Assembly: GCF_009296025.1 (NCBI RefSeq)
Contig: NZ_CP045178.1
Span: 8,246,001 to 8,310,000, forward strand
Source: Streptomyces tsukubensis
GTDB taxonomy: Bacteria; Actinomycetota; Actinomycetes; Streptomycetales; Streptomycetaceae
DNA: 64,000 nucleotides
Direction: 5' to 3'
The position numbers and the translations under genes were made by a program. Positions 18,129 to 26,897 of this stretch are shown one piece after another. Each line of letters starts with the position of its first letter. Position 1 is the first letter of the stretch. The notes below the pieces were generated by a model. The model worked only from the letters and a program-made list of their open reading frames with translations. It was not told where the DNA came from and made no database searches.

Positions 18129-19136
18129 GTGCATCAGCCGGCCATGAACAGAGCCGCCCACGAGGTGGTCGTCCTCGCCTACGACGGAGTGAGGCTGCTC
18201 GACGTGGCCGCCCCGCTGGAGGTCTTCACCACGGCCTCGGGCGTCGCCGCGGCGCGGGGCGACGGCCACCGCCCCTACGCGGTACGGGTGGCGACTCCCG
18301 ACGGCCGCTCCGCGCTCACCTCGACCGGGCTGCGCGTCGACGCGGATCTGGCCACCGGGGCCGTGCGGGAGACCGACACGCTGGTCGTGCCGGGTTCGAC
18401 CGACGTCGGGCAGCTGCACGCCGGTTCCGGTGTGGTCGGCGAGGTCGCCCGGCTCGCCCGTACGTCCGGCCGGGTGGCCGCGGTCTGCACCGGGGCGTTC
18501 GCGCTGGCCGCCGCGGGGCTGCTCACGGGCCGCAGGGCGACCACGCACTGGGAGCACGCCGAGCTGCTGGCCAGGAGCTACCCCGAGGTGACCGTCACGG
18601 CCGACGACATCTACGTGCGGGACGGCCCTGTCTTCACCTCCGCCGGGGTCAGCGCGGGCATCGACGTCTGCCTCGCCCTCGTGGAGCAGGACCACGGGCC
18701 GACGGTGGCGCGCGGGGTCGCCCGCGATCTCGTGGTCTTCCTCCAGCGGCCGGGCGGCCAGTCCCAGTTCTCGGTCGCGGCGCGCACCCCCGCGACCCGC
18801 GACCCCGTGCTGCGTCCGCTGCTCGACACCATCGCGGCCGACCCGGCGGCCGACCACCGTCCTGGCGTACTGGCGGCTCGGGCCGGAGTCAGCGCCAGGC
18901 ACCTCTCAAGGATCTTCCGCGAACAGACGGGCACGACACCCGCCGCCCATGTGGAGGCGGTTCGGCTGGAAGCCGCCCGGATGCTCCTGGAACACGGCGA
19001 GAGCGTCACGGCGTCGGCGGCGCTCAGTGGCCTGGGCAGCGACGAGACGCTGCGCAGAGTCTTCGCCCGCCATCTGCACACGACACCGTCGGCGTACGCG
19101 GCACGTTTTCGCACCACGTATACAGCCCGGGAGTGA
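18129..19136 (+). CDS. GlxA-type transcriptional regulator (DJ-1/PfpI domain plus AraC HTH)
   Basis: A 335-aa two-domain regulator. Residues 10-190 form a DJ-1/PfpI domain with the nucleophile-elbow cysteine in VAAVCTGAFALAAAGLL, followed by the GRRATTHWEHAELLA block shared by the GlxA family. Residues 225-330 form an AraC double helix-turn-helix (AARAGVSARHLSRIFREQTG and the second helix pair with SDETLRRVFARHLHTTPSAYA). The cysteine suggests ligand or redox sensing rather than catalysis. ATG 18129 is used; ATG 18144 is an alternative, and neither has a strong ribosome binding site. Confidence 0.9.
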   Translation: MHQPAMNRAAHEVVVLAYDGVRLLDVAAPLEVFTTASGVAAARGDGHRPYAVRVATPDGRSALTSTGLRVDADLATGAVRETDTLVVPGSTDVGQLHAGSGVVGEVARLARTSGRVAAVCTGAFALAAAGLLTGRRATTHWEHAELLARSYPEVTVTADDIYVRDGPVFTSAGVSAGIDVCLALVEQDHGPTVARGVARDLVVFLQRPGGQSQFSVAARTPATRDPVLRPLLDTIAADPAADHRPGVLAARAGVSARHLSRIFREQTGTTPAAHVEAVRLEAARMLLEHGESVTASAALSGLGSDETLRRVFARHLHTTPSAYAARFRTTYTARE

Positions 19137-19152
19137 CCGCGCCGCCTCGTGG

Positions 19153-19174
19153 GCACCGCGGCCGCCCGCGGTGC
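19153..19174 (+). terminator. Hairpin after the DJ-1/AraC regulator
   Basis: GCACCGCGG and CCGCGGTGC form a perfect 9-bp stem with a 4-nt loop, 17 bp after the stop codon. Confidence 0.65.
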
Positions 19175-19303
19175 GTGCACTTCTCCCGGCCCGACGGCCG
19201 CGCGTCTGCCCGGAGCCGGACTTCGGCGCGGCTCCTGCGGCGTGTACGTACGACTGGAGCGCCCGCAGCGAGGCCGTGCTCGGCCTGATCGCCGCCGCGC
19301 GGC

Positions 19304-19480
19304 GCTGACGACGGTGCCCTTGACGTCACCGAGCAGCTGATCCGCGATGCCGGCTACGACCCGGTGCGCGTCGGAGACCTCTCACGGGCCCGCGACTTCG
19401 AAAACGCGGTGTGGCTGCTCATGGGCGTCCAGCCGGTCGGCGGCGTGTTCTACCGATTCGCGGTTCCCGGCGAGCTGTGA
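19304..19480 (+). pseudogene. Remnant of an NAD(P)-binding (F420-reductase-like) protein
   Basis: The frame ending at TGA 19478-19480 encodes about 58 residues: ALDVTEQLIRDAGYDPVRVG, then DLSRARDFENAVWLLMG and a short end. This looks like the C-terminal part of NADPH-dependent F420 reductase-like proteins, in which a GxxDAGxDPV segment follows the Rossmann domain. The frame is closed upstream by a TGA at 19286-19288 and no nucleotide-binding motif exists before it, so the N-terminal two-thirds are gone. It is probably a decayed gene fragment. Confidence 0.6.
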
Positions 19481-19536
19481 ACGAACCGGTCGGGCATCGC
19501 CCTGGTGCCCGTAGGACGGGCGTGAGACGCCCAGGT

Positions 19537-19575
19537 CGCCGCTCCACGGAGAGGGGGGAACTCCGTGGAGCGGCG
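19537..19575. terminator. Strong hairpin in the 19.1-19.7 kb gap
   Basis: A perfect 15-bp inverted repeat (19537-19551 with 19561-19575) encloses a purine-rich 9-nt loop. It follows the decayed reductase remnant and faces the end of the alginate-lyase-like gene 120 bp away. The rest of the gap (19576-19696) holds nothing recognisable. Confidence 0.75.
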
Positions 19576-19696
19576 AGGGGCGGGACGGGCCATGCCCGTG
19601 CCCGCGTAGCCGTCCACCGGGCCTGGCCACGCCGGTATCCGTCCCGCCCGTTCGTGCAGGTCGGGGCCATGGCGCCGCGTTGGCCTTCTCCCGCGG

Positions 19697-21001
19697 TCAG
19701 TTCGGGTTGTTGGCGTGGGTGAGGGTCTCCCACGCGACGAAGAGGTTGTTGGTGCCCTGCGGGCGGCCCCGTTCCGTCAGGGTCTGGGTGTTGGCCATGG
19801 CGATCCCCATGCGGTTGTGCAGTGCGTTGAAGCCGACCTCGGTGACCGGCCCCAGCCCGCGGTTCACCTTGCCGCCGCACAGCCAGCTCGGCGGGGCCTC
19901 GCCCAGCTCGTACTTGGCCTGGAATCCGAGGGCGTGGCGGAGCCTGTCCTTGATCTCCGGGTAGAGGTCCTGGCCCTGGATGCGGGCCGTCTCCGCGAAG
20001 TGCGCGATGGAGGAGATGCCGTAGCCGGTGTGGGTGAAGTCGCGGCAGGTCTCCTGCGTGAGGCCGTCCACGAAGGTGCTCTGCCCCTGCCAGTAACCAA
20101 TGATCTTGTCCCGCGTGTCGAGGCCGCTGCCCGGAGTGGTCTTCGGCAGGGCCCCGTCGGAGGCGAGGTAGACATAGGCGGGAACCCGCGCGCGGTACTT
20201 GTCGACGGCCTTGTCGTACGAGTTCTTGTCCTCAAGGAAGACGGAGATGCCGACCGCCGCCTCCAGCATCGTCAGCTCCCAGTTGCCGTTGGATTGGGAG
20301 CCGTTGATGGTTTTGGGCAGATAGACGGTCCGCAGCATCGCCTCGAACCGGTCCACACCCGAGGACGACCAGCCGTCGTACGTGTAACGGATGATCTCCG
20401 CCGCCTTGGGCCAGGAGGAGCCGGCCCAGCCGGTCTGCAGCGGTGCGTTGCTGTTGGTGTGATCCTTGATCACGCCTGACCAGGCATCCATGATCTCGAT
20501 GGACTTCTTCGCGTACCGCTCGTCCTGGGTGATGTACCAGGCGAGGCTGAGGGTGTACGCGGCTATGGCGTCCTCGCGCTCGTCCGTACAACCAATGTTG
20601 GGGTTCGAGTACGAACCGCACTCCACCACCGCGCGGGGCTTGGCGGTGCGGGTCAGGGAGGCGTACTTGCTCCCCATCATCTGGTCGTACGCGCTCTTCC
20701 AGGGCTGGGCGCCCGCCTTGACCTTGTCGCGGACGAACGAGAGCTGGCCCGCCGAGACGCCCACGCCGGGATGGGTGAAGGACGTCGGCGCGGCGGCTTC
20801 GACGGGCGCCGCGGCCTTCGTGGCCGGTGCGGCGGCGGCCGTGGCGCTGGAGCCGGGCCATGCGAGACATCCGCCCACCAGGGCGGTGAGGACGGCGGTG
20901 ACCATGGCCAGCGGGGCGTGGCGGGGGGATCGTCTCGGACGTCCTTCGTGCGGTCCGCGATGTCTGTCGTGCTGTCCGTGTGGAGGCATGTGGTGGGCCA
21001 T
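19697..21001 (-). CDS. Secreted alginate-lyase-family protein (PL5-like fold)
   Basis: A 434-aa predicted secreted protein with a basic N-terminus, a hydrophobic segment (PLAMVTAVLTALVGGCLAW) and an Ala-rich maturation region. The mature part resembles the Alginate_lyase (alpha/alpha toroid) family: HPGVGVSAGQLSFVRDKV, then the active-site-type blocks with ECGSYSNPNIGCTDEREDA, LQTGWAGSSWPKAAEIIRY and SQSNGNWELTMLEA. The cysteines could form disulfides. Family members act on uronic-acid polymers, but the substrate here is unproven. The start is uncertain because no clear ribosome binding site precedes either ATG 21001 or ATG 20989. A palindrome just upstream may be its operator. Confidence 0.85.
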   Translation of the reverse strand: MAHHMPPHGQHDRHRGPHEGRPRRSPRHAPLAMVTAVLTALVGGCLAWPGSSATAAAAPATKAAAPVEAAAPTSFTHPGVGVSAGQLSFVRDKVKAGAQPWKSAYDQMMGSKYASLTRTAKPRAVVECGSYSNPNIGCTDEREDAIAAYTLSLAWYITQDERYAKKSIEIMDAWSGVIKDHTNSNAPLQTGWAGSSWPKAAEIIRYTYDGWSSSGVDRFEAMLRTVYLPKTINGSQSNGNWELTMLEAAVGISVFLEDKNSYDKAVDKYRARVPAYVYLASDGALPKTTPGSGLDTRDKIIGYWQGQSTFVDGLTQETCRDFTHTGYGISSIAHFAETARIQGQDLYPEIKDRLRHALGFQAKYELGEAPPSWLCGGKVNRGLGPVTEVGFNALHNRMGIAMANTQTLTERGRPQGTNNLFVAWETLTHANNPN

Positions 21002-21025
21002 CCGTTCTTGTATGTGAACGATGAG

Positions 21026-21043
21026 CACCTGCGTAGACAGGTG
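21026..21043. promoter_or_regulatory. Candidate operator upstream of the alginate-lyase-like gene
   Basis: CACCTG-N6-CAGGTG is a perfect 6-bp inverted repeat centred about 34 bp upstream of the ATG at 21001. Its position suggests control of the secreted enzyme, possibly by a GntR- or LacI-type regulator encoded elsewhere; no regulator is adjacent. Confidence 0.45.
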
Positions 21044-21052
21044 TGGTGGTCG

Positions 21053-21452
21053 GTGAAACTAGAGGCCTGAACCGGACACGTCAAGAGATGAAGACGCGGT
21101 GGGCGGAAAGTCGGTGTTGAGCGCCGTCGCGCCTCAAACTCCGGAAAGGGGGAAGGGGTTGGGAGGGTCGACCCTTCACCGTCCCCGAGAGGGCGGTACC
21201 CCGGGGCGGGGTGCGAACATCCTGGCTCCGTGCCGGGCCCAGGACCGCCCGCTCGGCCGTCCGGCACGAAAGTCGAGCCTCCCGCGTTGTACGACCGTCG
21301 GTGGGTGTGACCGTGGAAGAGGGAAAGAACCCCGGCCCATCCACGGACGTGGCGGTTCCGAATGCCGTACGGGGGAGCGGAAGCGCCTCATGAAGGGGGA
21401 AGCGGCGCACATGAGGTGCGGCCGGTGCGAAGGCGAGTGAGGAGTGACGACG
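21053..21452. other. 400-bp gap between divergent genes
   Basis: Apart from the palindrome at 21026 and the ribosome binding site GAGGAG at about 21439-21444, I see no gene, strong hairpin or further operator. Confidence 0.4.
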
Positions 21453-22148
21453 GTGGAGACGACTACGGACACCGGCACCATGCGCGAGGACACGGTCTCA
21501 CCGCTCGTCCTGAGCCGGACCGCGAGCCGCCCGAGGGCGGCAGTCCTGACCCTGCACGGCGGGCGCGCCGACGGGCTCGGCGCCCCGCCCCGGTGGAATC
21601 TCCCCGCACTGCGCATGGTGCCGTTCACCCGCGCGATCACCTCGGCCACCGAGGGGGAAGGGGTGGTCGTCGGCTCGGTCCGCTACCGGCGCAGAGGATG
21701 GAACGGCAGCCGTGCCGACGCCGCGCGCGACGCCCTGCGGGCCCTGTACGACCTCGCCGATCTCGTCGGTGATGTGCCCGTCGTCCTGATGGGGCACTCC
21801 ATGGGGGGCCGCGCCGCGCTACGGGTCGCGGGCCACCCCCTCGTACGCGCCGTGGTGGGACTCGCACCCTGGTGCCCCGGCGGCGAACCGGTGACCCAGC
21901 TCGCCGCCCGGCGCGTGGTCCTGCTGCACGGGAACAGGGACCGGGTGACCGACCCACTGGCGACCCACGCGCTGGCGGCCCGCGCCAGGGAGGCGGGGGC
22001 GGAGGCCGGGGCCCTGACCGTCCAGGGCGGCGACCACGCGATGCTGCGCAGGGCCGGCCTGTGGCAGGCGCTCGCCACGGCGAGCGTCACCGGGCTGCTC
22101 GGGCTCGGGCCGCTGCCCGAGATGGTCGCGGGGGTCCTGCACGTCTGA
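21453..22148 (+). CDS. Alpha/beta hydrolase
   Basis: A 231-aa alpha/beta-hydrolase-fold protein. The N-terminal strand and oxyanion region read RAAVLTLHGGRADG, the nucleophile elbow is VVLMGHSMGGRAALRVAG (G-H-S-M-G), and the acid and histidine come in VVLLHGNRDRVTDP and VQGGDHAMLRR. All three catalytic residues (Ser, Asp, His) are therefore present. The short lid region and lack of a signal peptide suggest a cytoplasmic esterase or lipase-like enzyme; the substrate is unknown. GTG 21453 was chosen because GAGGAG ends 8 nt upstream; the open frame begins nine bases earlier with another GTG. Confidence 0.87.
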   Translation: METTTDTGTMREDTVSPLVLSRTASRPRAAVLTLHGGRADGLGAPPRWNLPALRMVPFTRAITSATEGEGVVVGSVRYRRRGWNGSRADAARDALRALYDLADLVGDVPVVLMGHSMGGRAALRVAGHPLVRAVVGLAPWCPGGEPVTQLAARRVVLLHGNRDRVTDPLATHALAARAREAGAEAGALTVQGGDHAMLRRAGLWQALATASVTGLLGLGPLPEMVAGVLHV

Positions 22149-22154
22149 GCGTCC

Positions 22155-22177
22155 GCCGCCGAGGGGCGCACGGCGGC
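22155..22177 (+). terminator. Hairpin after the alpha/beta hydrolase gene
   Basis: GCCGCCG and CGGCGGC form a 7-bp stem with a 9-nt loop 7 bp after the stop. Confidence 0.5.
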
Positions 22178-22410
22178 CGGCCCCCCTCGGGCGTGGCAGC
22201 CCCGCGGGGACGAGGCTCCGTGGCGGCACGGCACGCGGGGGCCCGGCTCGATGCGGGTCCGCTCGACTGGGGGTGGGCCGGCTCGTCGGAGGCTCGACGC
22301 ACCGACACGCACGGCTCCTGACCTCAGCGGCACCGCACCCCGGTGACACAGCACCGCACCGCACCGCCCACGCCCGGCGGACGCAAGGGCAGAAGAAGGA
22401 CGTCACGGGC

Positions 22411-22588
22411 GCCGTGATAGCTTGCCGAGGCCAGTCGAACCCACCTCATGGGTCAGGGAATCCGGTGCGAATCCGGAGCTGACGCGCAGCGGTGAGGGCG
22501 ACGGGCGGAGCATCAGCCACTGGACCACCGGGCCCGGGAAGGCGCCCCGCCCGGATGACCCCGAGTCCGAAAACCTGCTGGCACCTCT
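22411..22588 (+). promoter_or_regulatory. Cobalamin (AdoCbl) riboswitch
   Basis: The leader has the conserved order of a cobalamin aptamer: GGGAATCCGGTGCGAATCCGG (P3-P5 region, 22455-22476 here), then the CGCAGCGGTGAG-like core at 22484-22496, the GCATCAGCCACTGG B12-box-type element at 22510-22523, a GGGAAGGCGCC arm at 22535-22545, and CCGAGTCCGAAAACCTGCTGGCA closing the aptamer at 22561-22583. It lies directly upstream of an ABC transporter operon with a BtuF-like lipoprotein, so vitamin B12 should switch off its expression. The transcription start is expected a little before 22411. Confidence 0.93.
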
Positions 22589-22661
22589 GCCCGGCGCCCC
22601 CGGACGGGGGAGCACCGTACGCCAGGCTCCGCGCATGAGCCTCAAGACGCAGAGGTACCTT

Positions 22662-23699
22662 GTGCCGAGAGACATACCCGTCCGTACCACCGTCGTCCTC
22701 GCCGCCGGGGTCCTGCTGCTCGCGGGTTGCGGAGACAGCGGATCCGAAAGCGGCGCCACCGCGAGGAGCGCCAGGACGGACAAGCCCCTCACCCTCGACA
22801 ACTGCGGGCGCCACGAGAAGATCAAGAGCCCGCTGCGGCGTGCCGTCTCCCTCGACCAGGGCTCCACCGAGATCCTGCTGTCCCTGGGACTCGCGGACCG
22901 CGTGGTGGGCACGGGCACTTGGACCGACCCCGTGATGAAGGGGCTGGAGAAGGCCAACGCGAAGGTCCCGCGCCTCGCCGACCGGTACCCGTCCTTCGAG
23001 AAAGTCCTCGACCAGGAACCCGACTTCGTCTCCGCCTCCTTCGACGCCACCCTCGGCAAGGGAGGTGTGGCACCCCGCGAACAGTTCGAGAAGCTCGGCG
23101 TACCGACGTATCTCTCACCCGCCGACTGCGCCAAGGACAACAGCGGTGACGACGACGGCAGCAGGACCGACCCCCTGACCATGTCACCCGTCTACGCCGA
23201 AGTGCGCGACCTGGCACGCGTCTTCGGCGTGGAGAAGCGGGGCGAGGAGCTCGTCGAACGGCTGAAGGGCCGCATGGCGAAGGCCACCAAGGGCATCGAC
23301 GCCTCGCATGTCTCGATGGCCTACTGGTTCGCCAACTCCGACTCGCCCTACATGGCGGGCTGCTGCGGCGCTCCCGGTGTCATCACCCGTTCCCTCGACG
23401 CCAAGAACGTCTTCGACGACACCCACGACGAGTGGCCCCAGATCAACTGGGAGACCGTCGCCGACCGGGACCCCGACGTCCTCGTCCTCGGGGACCTCAC
23501 CCGCAAGTCGCAGAGCGCGGAGAGCGCCAAGAAGAAGATCCACTTCCTTGAGACGAATCCGGTCACCAAGAACATGACCGCGGTGAAGCACAAGCGCTAC
23601 ATCCGGCTCAGCGGCGCCGCCATGAACCCCTCCGTCCGTACCGTCGAAGGCGTGGAGAGGACCGCGGCGGGGCTGCGCGCCTTCGGGTTCACGGGTTGA
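22662..23699 (+). CDS. Cobalamin-type ABC transporter substrate-binding lipoprotein (BtuF-like)
   Basis: A periplasmic-binding-protein-like lipoprotein of about 345 aa. The signal peptide VRTTVVLAAGVLLLAGC ends in a lipobox (LAGC), so the mature protein is membrane-anchored. The class III binding-protein fold is visible in RAVSLDQGSTEILLSLGLADRVVGTGTW and the later WETVADRDPDVLVLGD. A CCGAPG motif occurs mid-protein. The riboswitch upstream and the overlapping permease and ATPase genes indicate corrinoid uptake. GTG 22662 has AGAGG 6 nt upstream and gives a compact signal peptide; ATG 22635 is the alternative without a ribosome binding site. Confidence 0.9.
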   Translation: MPRDIPVRTTVVLAAGVLLLAGCGDSGSESGATARSARTDKPLTLDNCGRHEKIKSPLRRAVSLDQGSTEILLSLGLADRVVGTGTWTDPVMKGLEKANAKVPRLADRYPSFEKVLDQEPDFVSASFDATLGKGGVAPREQFEKLGVPTYLSPADCAKDNSGDDDGSRTDPLTMSPVYAEVRDLARVFGVEKRGEELVERLKGRMAKATKGIDASHVSMAYWFANSDSPYMAGCCGAPGVITRSLDAKNVFDDTHDEWPQINWETVADRDPDVLVLGDLTRKSQSAESAKKKIHFLETNPVTKNMTAVKHKRYIRLSGAAMNPSVRTVEGVERTAAGLRAFGFTG

Positions 23700-24802
23700 C
23701 GCCCGTCGAAAGCACGGAGCACACGCCACGGGTCTCCGCGCCGCGCGCGCCGAAGGACCGGGAGACCGGCCTGGGCGGCGGCGCACGGGTGGCTGGACAC
23801 CTGCTGCTGTGGGCGGGCGGCGGCGCGGCCCTCCTGCTCTCCATCGCCGTGGCCGTGACCATCGGGCCCGCCGCGATCAGCGTGGGCGACGTGTGGACCG
23901 TGGTGCTCTCGCACCTCGGCCGGGCCGGGCCCACGGAGCTCACGCCCATCCGTGAGGGCATCGTCTGGGACCTGCGGATGCCACGCACCCTGCTCGCCGC
24001 GATCTGTGGCGCCGGACTCGCCGTCTGCGGAGCGGTCATGCAGTCGCTGCTGCGCAACCCGCTCGCCGACCCCTTCGTCCTAGGTGTCTCCTCGGGGGCC
24101 TCGACCGGCGCCGTCCTCGTCGTGGTGCTCGGAGTCGGCGGCGGCGCGATATCCGTCTCCGCGGGGGCCTTCGTCGGCGCCCTCTTCTCCTTCGGTGTCG
24201 TCCTGCTGCTCAGCCACACCCTCGGCGGCTCCACCGACCGCGTGGTGCTCTCCGGCGTCGCGGCGATGCAACTGTTCTCCGCGCTGACCTCCTTCGTGGT
24301 GATGACGGCCGCCGACGCGGAGACGACCCGCGGAGTCCTCTTCTGGCTCCTGGGCTCCCTCGGCGGCGTCGGCTGGAGCGACGTGTGGGTCTGCCTGGCG
24401 GTGCTCGTCGTCGCGCTCGCGGTCTTCGCCGCACGGGCCCGTGCCCTCGACGCCTTCGCCTTCGGGCAGGACGCGGCCGCCACCCTCGGCGTGAACGTCG
24501 CGAGGACCCGACTGCTCCTGCTCTCGGTGACCGCGCTCCTGACGGCCGCCCTGGTCAGCTCGGCCGGAGCCATCGGCTTCGTCGGCCTGGTCCTGCCGCA
24601 CGCCGCCCGCGCGCTCGTCGGCGCGGCCCACGGCAGGCTGCTCCTCGTCACGGCGCTCGCGGGAGCGGTCTTCCTGGTCTGGGTCGACACCCTCGCGAGG
24701 ACCGTCCTCCAGCCGCAGGACATTCCGGTCGGCGTGGTCACCTCACTCGTCGGGGTGCCCGCCTTCGTCGTCGTACTGCGCCGCACCAGGGGCACGCGAT
24801 GA
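23696..24802 (+). CDS. FecCD/BtuC-type ABC transporter permease
   Basis: A 368-aa permease with about ten transmembrane helices. Family blocks include WDLRMPRTLLAAICGAGLAV, GAVMQSLLRNPLADPFVLGV and SSAGAIGFVGLVLPHAAR. The first is the amphipathic entry before helix 2 and the last is the coupling region. The start is a TTG that overlaps the stop of the binding-protein gene (TTGA), so translation is coupled. Its N-terminus carries about 35 hydrophilic residues before helix 1. With the flanking genes it forms the channel of the riboswitch-controlled importer. Confidence 0.92.
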   Translation: MTPVESTEHTPRVSAPRAPKDRETGLGGGARVAGHLLLWAGGGAALLLSIAVAVTIGPAAISVGDVWTVVLSHLGRAGPTELTPIREGIVWDLRMPRTLLAAICGAGLAVCGAVMQSLLRNPLADPFVLGVSSGASTGAVLVVVLGVGGGAISVSAGAFVGALFSFGVVLLLSHTLGGSTDRVVLSGVAAMQLFSALTSFVVMTAADAETTRGVLFWLLGSLGGVGWSDVWVCLAVLVVALAVFAARARALDAFAFGQDAAATLGVNVARTRLLLLSVTALLTAALVSSAGAIGFVGLVLPHAARALVGAAHGRLLLVTALAGAVFLVWVDTLARTVLQPQDIPVGVVTSLVGVPAFVVVLRRTRGTR

Positions 24803-25710
24803 GTCGCCTCCGCCCGCGAGGCGGAGCAGGAGCGGCGGCCGGCCCACGCCCGAGGGGCACGACGGCCGGCCCACGCCCGCGAAATACGCCGGACACCACC
24901 GCCACCCACCCCGGGCTGAGCGGAGAGCGGGTGAGCAGGACCGCGGGTGGCTCCCTGATCCTCGACGGCGTCACGCTCACGCCCCGACCGGGCGCGACGG
25001 TCGGGCTGCTCGGCCCCAACGGTTCCGGCAAGTCGACCCTGCTGCGTCTCCTCGGCGGGGTCCTCGCCCCTTCCTCGGGCGTGGTGCGCCTCGACGGACG
25101 GCCGCTCCCCGAGATCGGCAGGCGCGATCTGGCCCGCCGGGTGGCCGTCGTCGACCAGCATTCCGACACACAGGTCGAGCTGACGGTACGGGACGTCGTA
25201 CGGCTCGGCCGCATCCCGCACCGCAGGGCCTGGGCGCCCGCTTCCGTCAACGACGACGAGGCCGTACGTGACGCGCTCGCGCGGGCGGGGCTCACCGAGC
25301 GGGCGGGCCAGTCGTGGCACACCCTCTCCGGCGGTGAGCGGCAGCGGGTACAGATCGCCCGCGCGCTCGCCCAGGAACCGAGAGAGCTGCTGCTCGACGA
25401 ACCCACCAACCACCTCGACATCCAGCACCAGCTCGAACTGCTCTCCCTGATAACCGAGTTGCCCGTCACCAGCGTCGTCGCCCTGCACGACCTGAACCTG
25501 GCGGCGATGTTCTGCGACCAGCTCGTCGTCCTCTCCGCGGGGCGGGTCGTGGCAGCGGGTGCGCCGCAGGAGGTACTGACACGCCGGCTGATCGCCGAGG
25601 TCTACCGGGTACGTGCGGAAGTCACCCGCGCCGAGCCGGACGGACACCCCACCATCCGGTTCCTGCGGGGGTACGTGGACGAGGGCGGGGAGCCCGTACG
25701 GCGCGACTGA
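24799..25710 (+). CDS. ABC transporter ATP-binding protein (BtuD/FecE type)
   Basis: A 303-aa ATPase with Walker A GPNGSGKST, signature LSGGERQRVQIARALAQ, Walker B LLLDEPTNHLD and switch histidine in VVALHDLNLAA. About 45 residues precede the usual start of the domain; they are rich in Pro, Arg and Gly and contain a repeated AGPRPR segment, so they may be a disordered tail or an over-long start. ATG 24799 overlaps the permease stop by ATGA and is therefore kept. It energises the cobalamin-type importer. Confidence 0.92.
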   Translation: MSRLRPRGGAGAAAGPRPRGTTAGPRPRNTPDTTATHPGLSGERVSRTAGGSLILDGVTLTPRPGATVGLLGPNGSGKSTLLRLLGGVLAPSSGVVRLDGRPLPEIGRRDLARRVAVVDQHSDTQVELTVRDVVRLGRIPHRRAWAPASVNDDEAVRDALARAGLTERAGQSWHTLSGGERQRVQIARALAQEPRELLLDEPTNHLDIQHQLELLSLITELPVTSVVALHDLNLAAMFCDQLVVLSAGRVVAAGAPQEVLTRRLIAEVYRVRAEVTRAEPDGHPTIRFLRGYVDEGGEPVRRD

Positions 25711-25889
25711 CGACGGCTGTGCGGCACTGACCCACCCGTGCTCGCGGTGGCCGCCCACCGTGCGCGATGACGGCTCGGCGCCAGGACACCGTGGCCTACC
25801 CTGACGGCCGTGGCGCCGACGCGGGGACCGTCGCCGCGGGTGAGGGCCCGTCAGGACGGGCCGAGCAACGACACAGGGAGTGGTGGCAC

Positions 25890-26897
25890 ATGGCCGAGTC
25901 GCTGGGAGTGGCCGTACTCGGAGCGGGACACATGGGGGCGGACCATGTGCGCCGCCTGGACCGGGTGATCAGCGGCGCACGGGTGGCCGCCGTCGCCGAC
26001 CCCGACGGGGAGCGGGCCGCTGCCGCCGTCCGGGGCATCGACGGCTGCGCGGTGTTCACGGACGCCGAAGCCGCCCTCGCGGCACCGGGCGTCGACGCCG
26101 TACTGATCGCCTCACCCGGCCCCGCCCACGAGGCCGCGCTCACGGCCGCTTTCAGCCGGGGGCTGCCCGTCCTGTGCGAGAAGCCCCTCGCCTCCGACTC
26201 CGCGGCCGGACTGCGCCTGGTCGACGCGGAGTGCCGGGTGGGGCGGCGGCTGGCGCAGATCGGCTTCATGCGCCGCTACGACAGTGAGTACCGCGAGCTG
26301 AAGGCGCTGCTCGACTCGGGAGACTCGGCAGGCCGCTGATGCTGCACCCACCGCAACGTCTCCTCGCCCCCGGGGTTCACCTCGGCGATGCTGGTCAGCA
26401 GCTCCGTCTCGCACGAGATCGACGCCACGCGCTGGCTGCTCGGCCAGGAGATCACCGCCGTGTCCGTACTGCGTCCGCGTCCTTCGGGCGGGGCGCCCGA
26501 AGGGCTCAAGGACCCTCAGCTCGTACTCTTCGAGACGGCGGAGGGGGTCGTGGTGGACGTCGAGATCTTCGTCAACAGCGGCTTCGGCTACCAGGTGCGC
26601 TGCGAGGCGGTCTGCGAGGCGGGCAGCGCCCGCGTCGGGGACGGCCACACGATGGTCGTGCAGAGCGCGGGCCGCGCCCACGAGGAGGTCGCGCAGGACT
26701 ACCTCGTCCGGTTCAGGGACGCGTACGACCGCGAGGTGCGGGAGTGGGTCGACGCCACCCGGGCGGGCCGTGTCACCGGCCCCAGCACCTGGGACGGTTA
26801 CGCCGCTTCCGCGGTGGCCGAGGCGGGGGAGCGCGCCCTGGAGAGCGGCGAGCGCGTCGCCGTTGAGCTGGCGCCGAGGCCCGAGCTGTACGCCTGA
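25890..26897 (+). pseudogene. Gfo/Idh/MocA-family oxidoreductase, interrupted by an in-frame stop
   Basis: The first part, 25890-26339, has the Rossmann motif [17 protein letters not shown] and the family motif [14 protein letters not shown] with the conserved Lys. It then stops at TGA 26337-26339. The same frame continues beyond the stop with [26 protein letters not shown], the expected substrate domain, to 26897. Between about 26324 and 26345 the family sequence GRPLMLH is readable only in another frame. This fits a 1-bp loss before it and a 5-bp loss after it, which cancel. The likely intact enzyme would be an NAD-dependent myo-inositol-type dehydrogenase of about 335 aa. It is either a recent pseudogene or carries sequencing errors. 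Confidence 0.85.
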
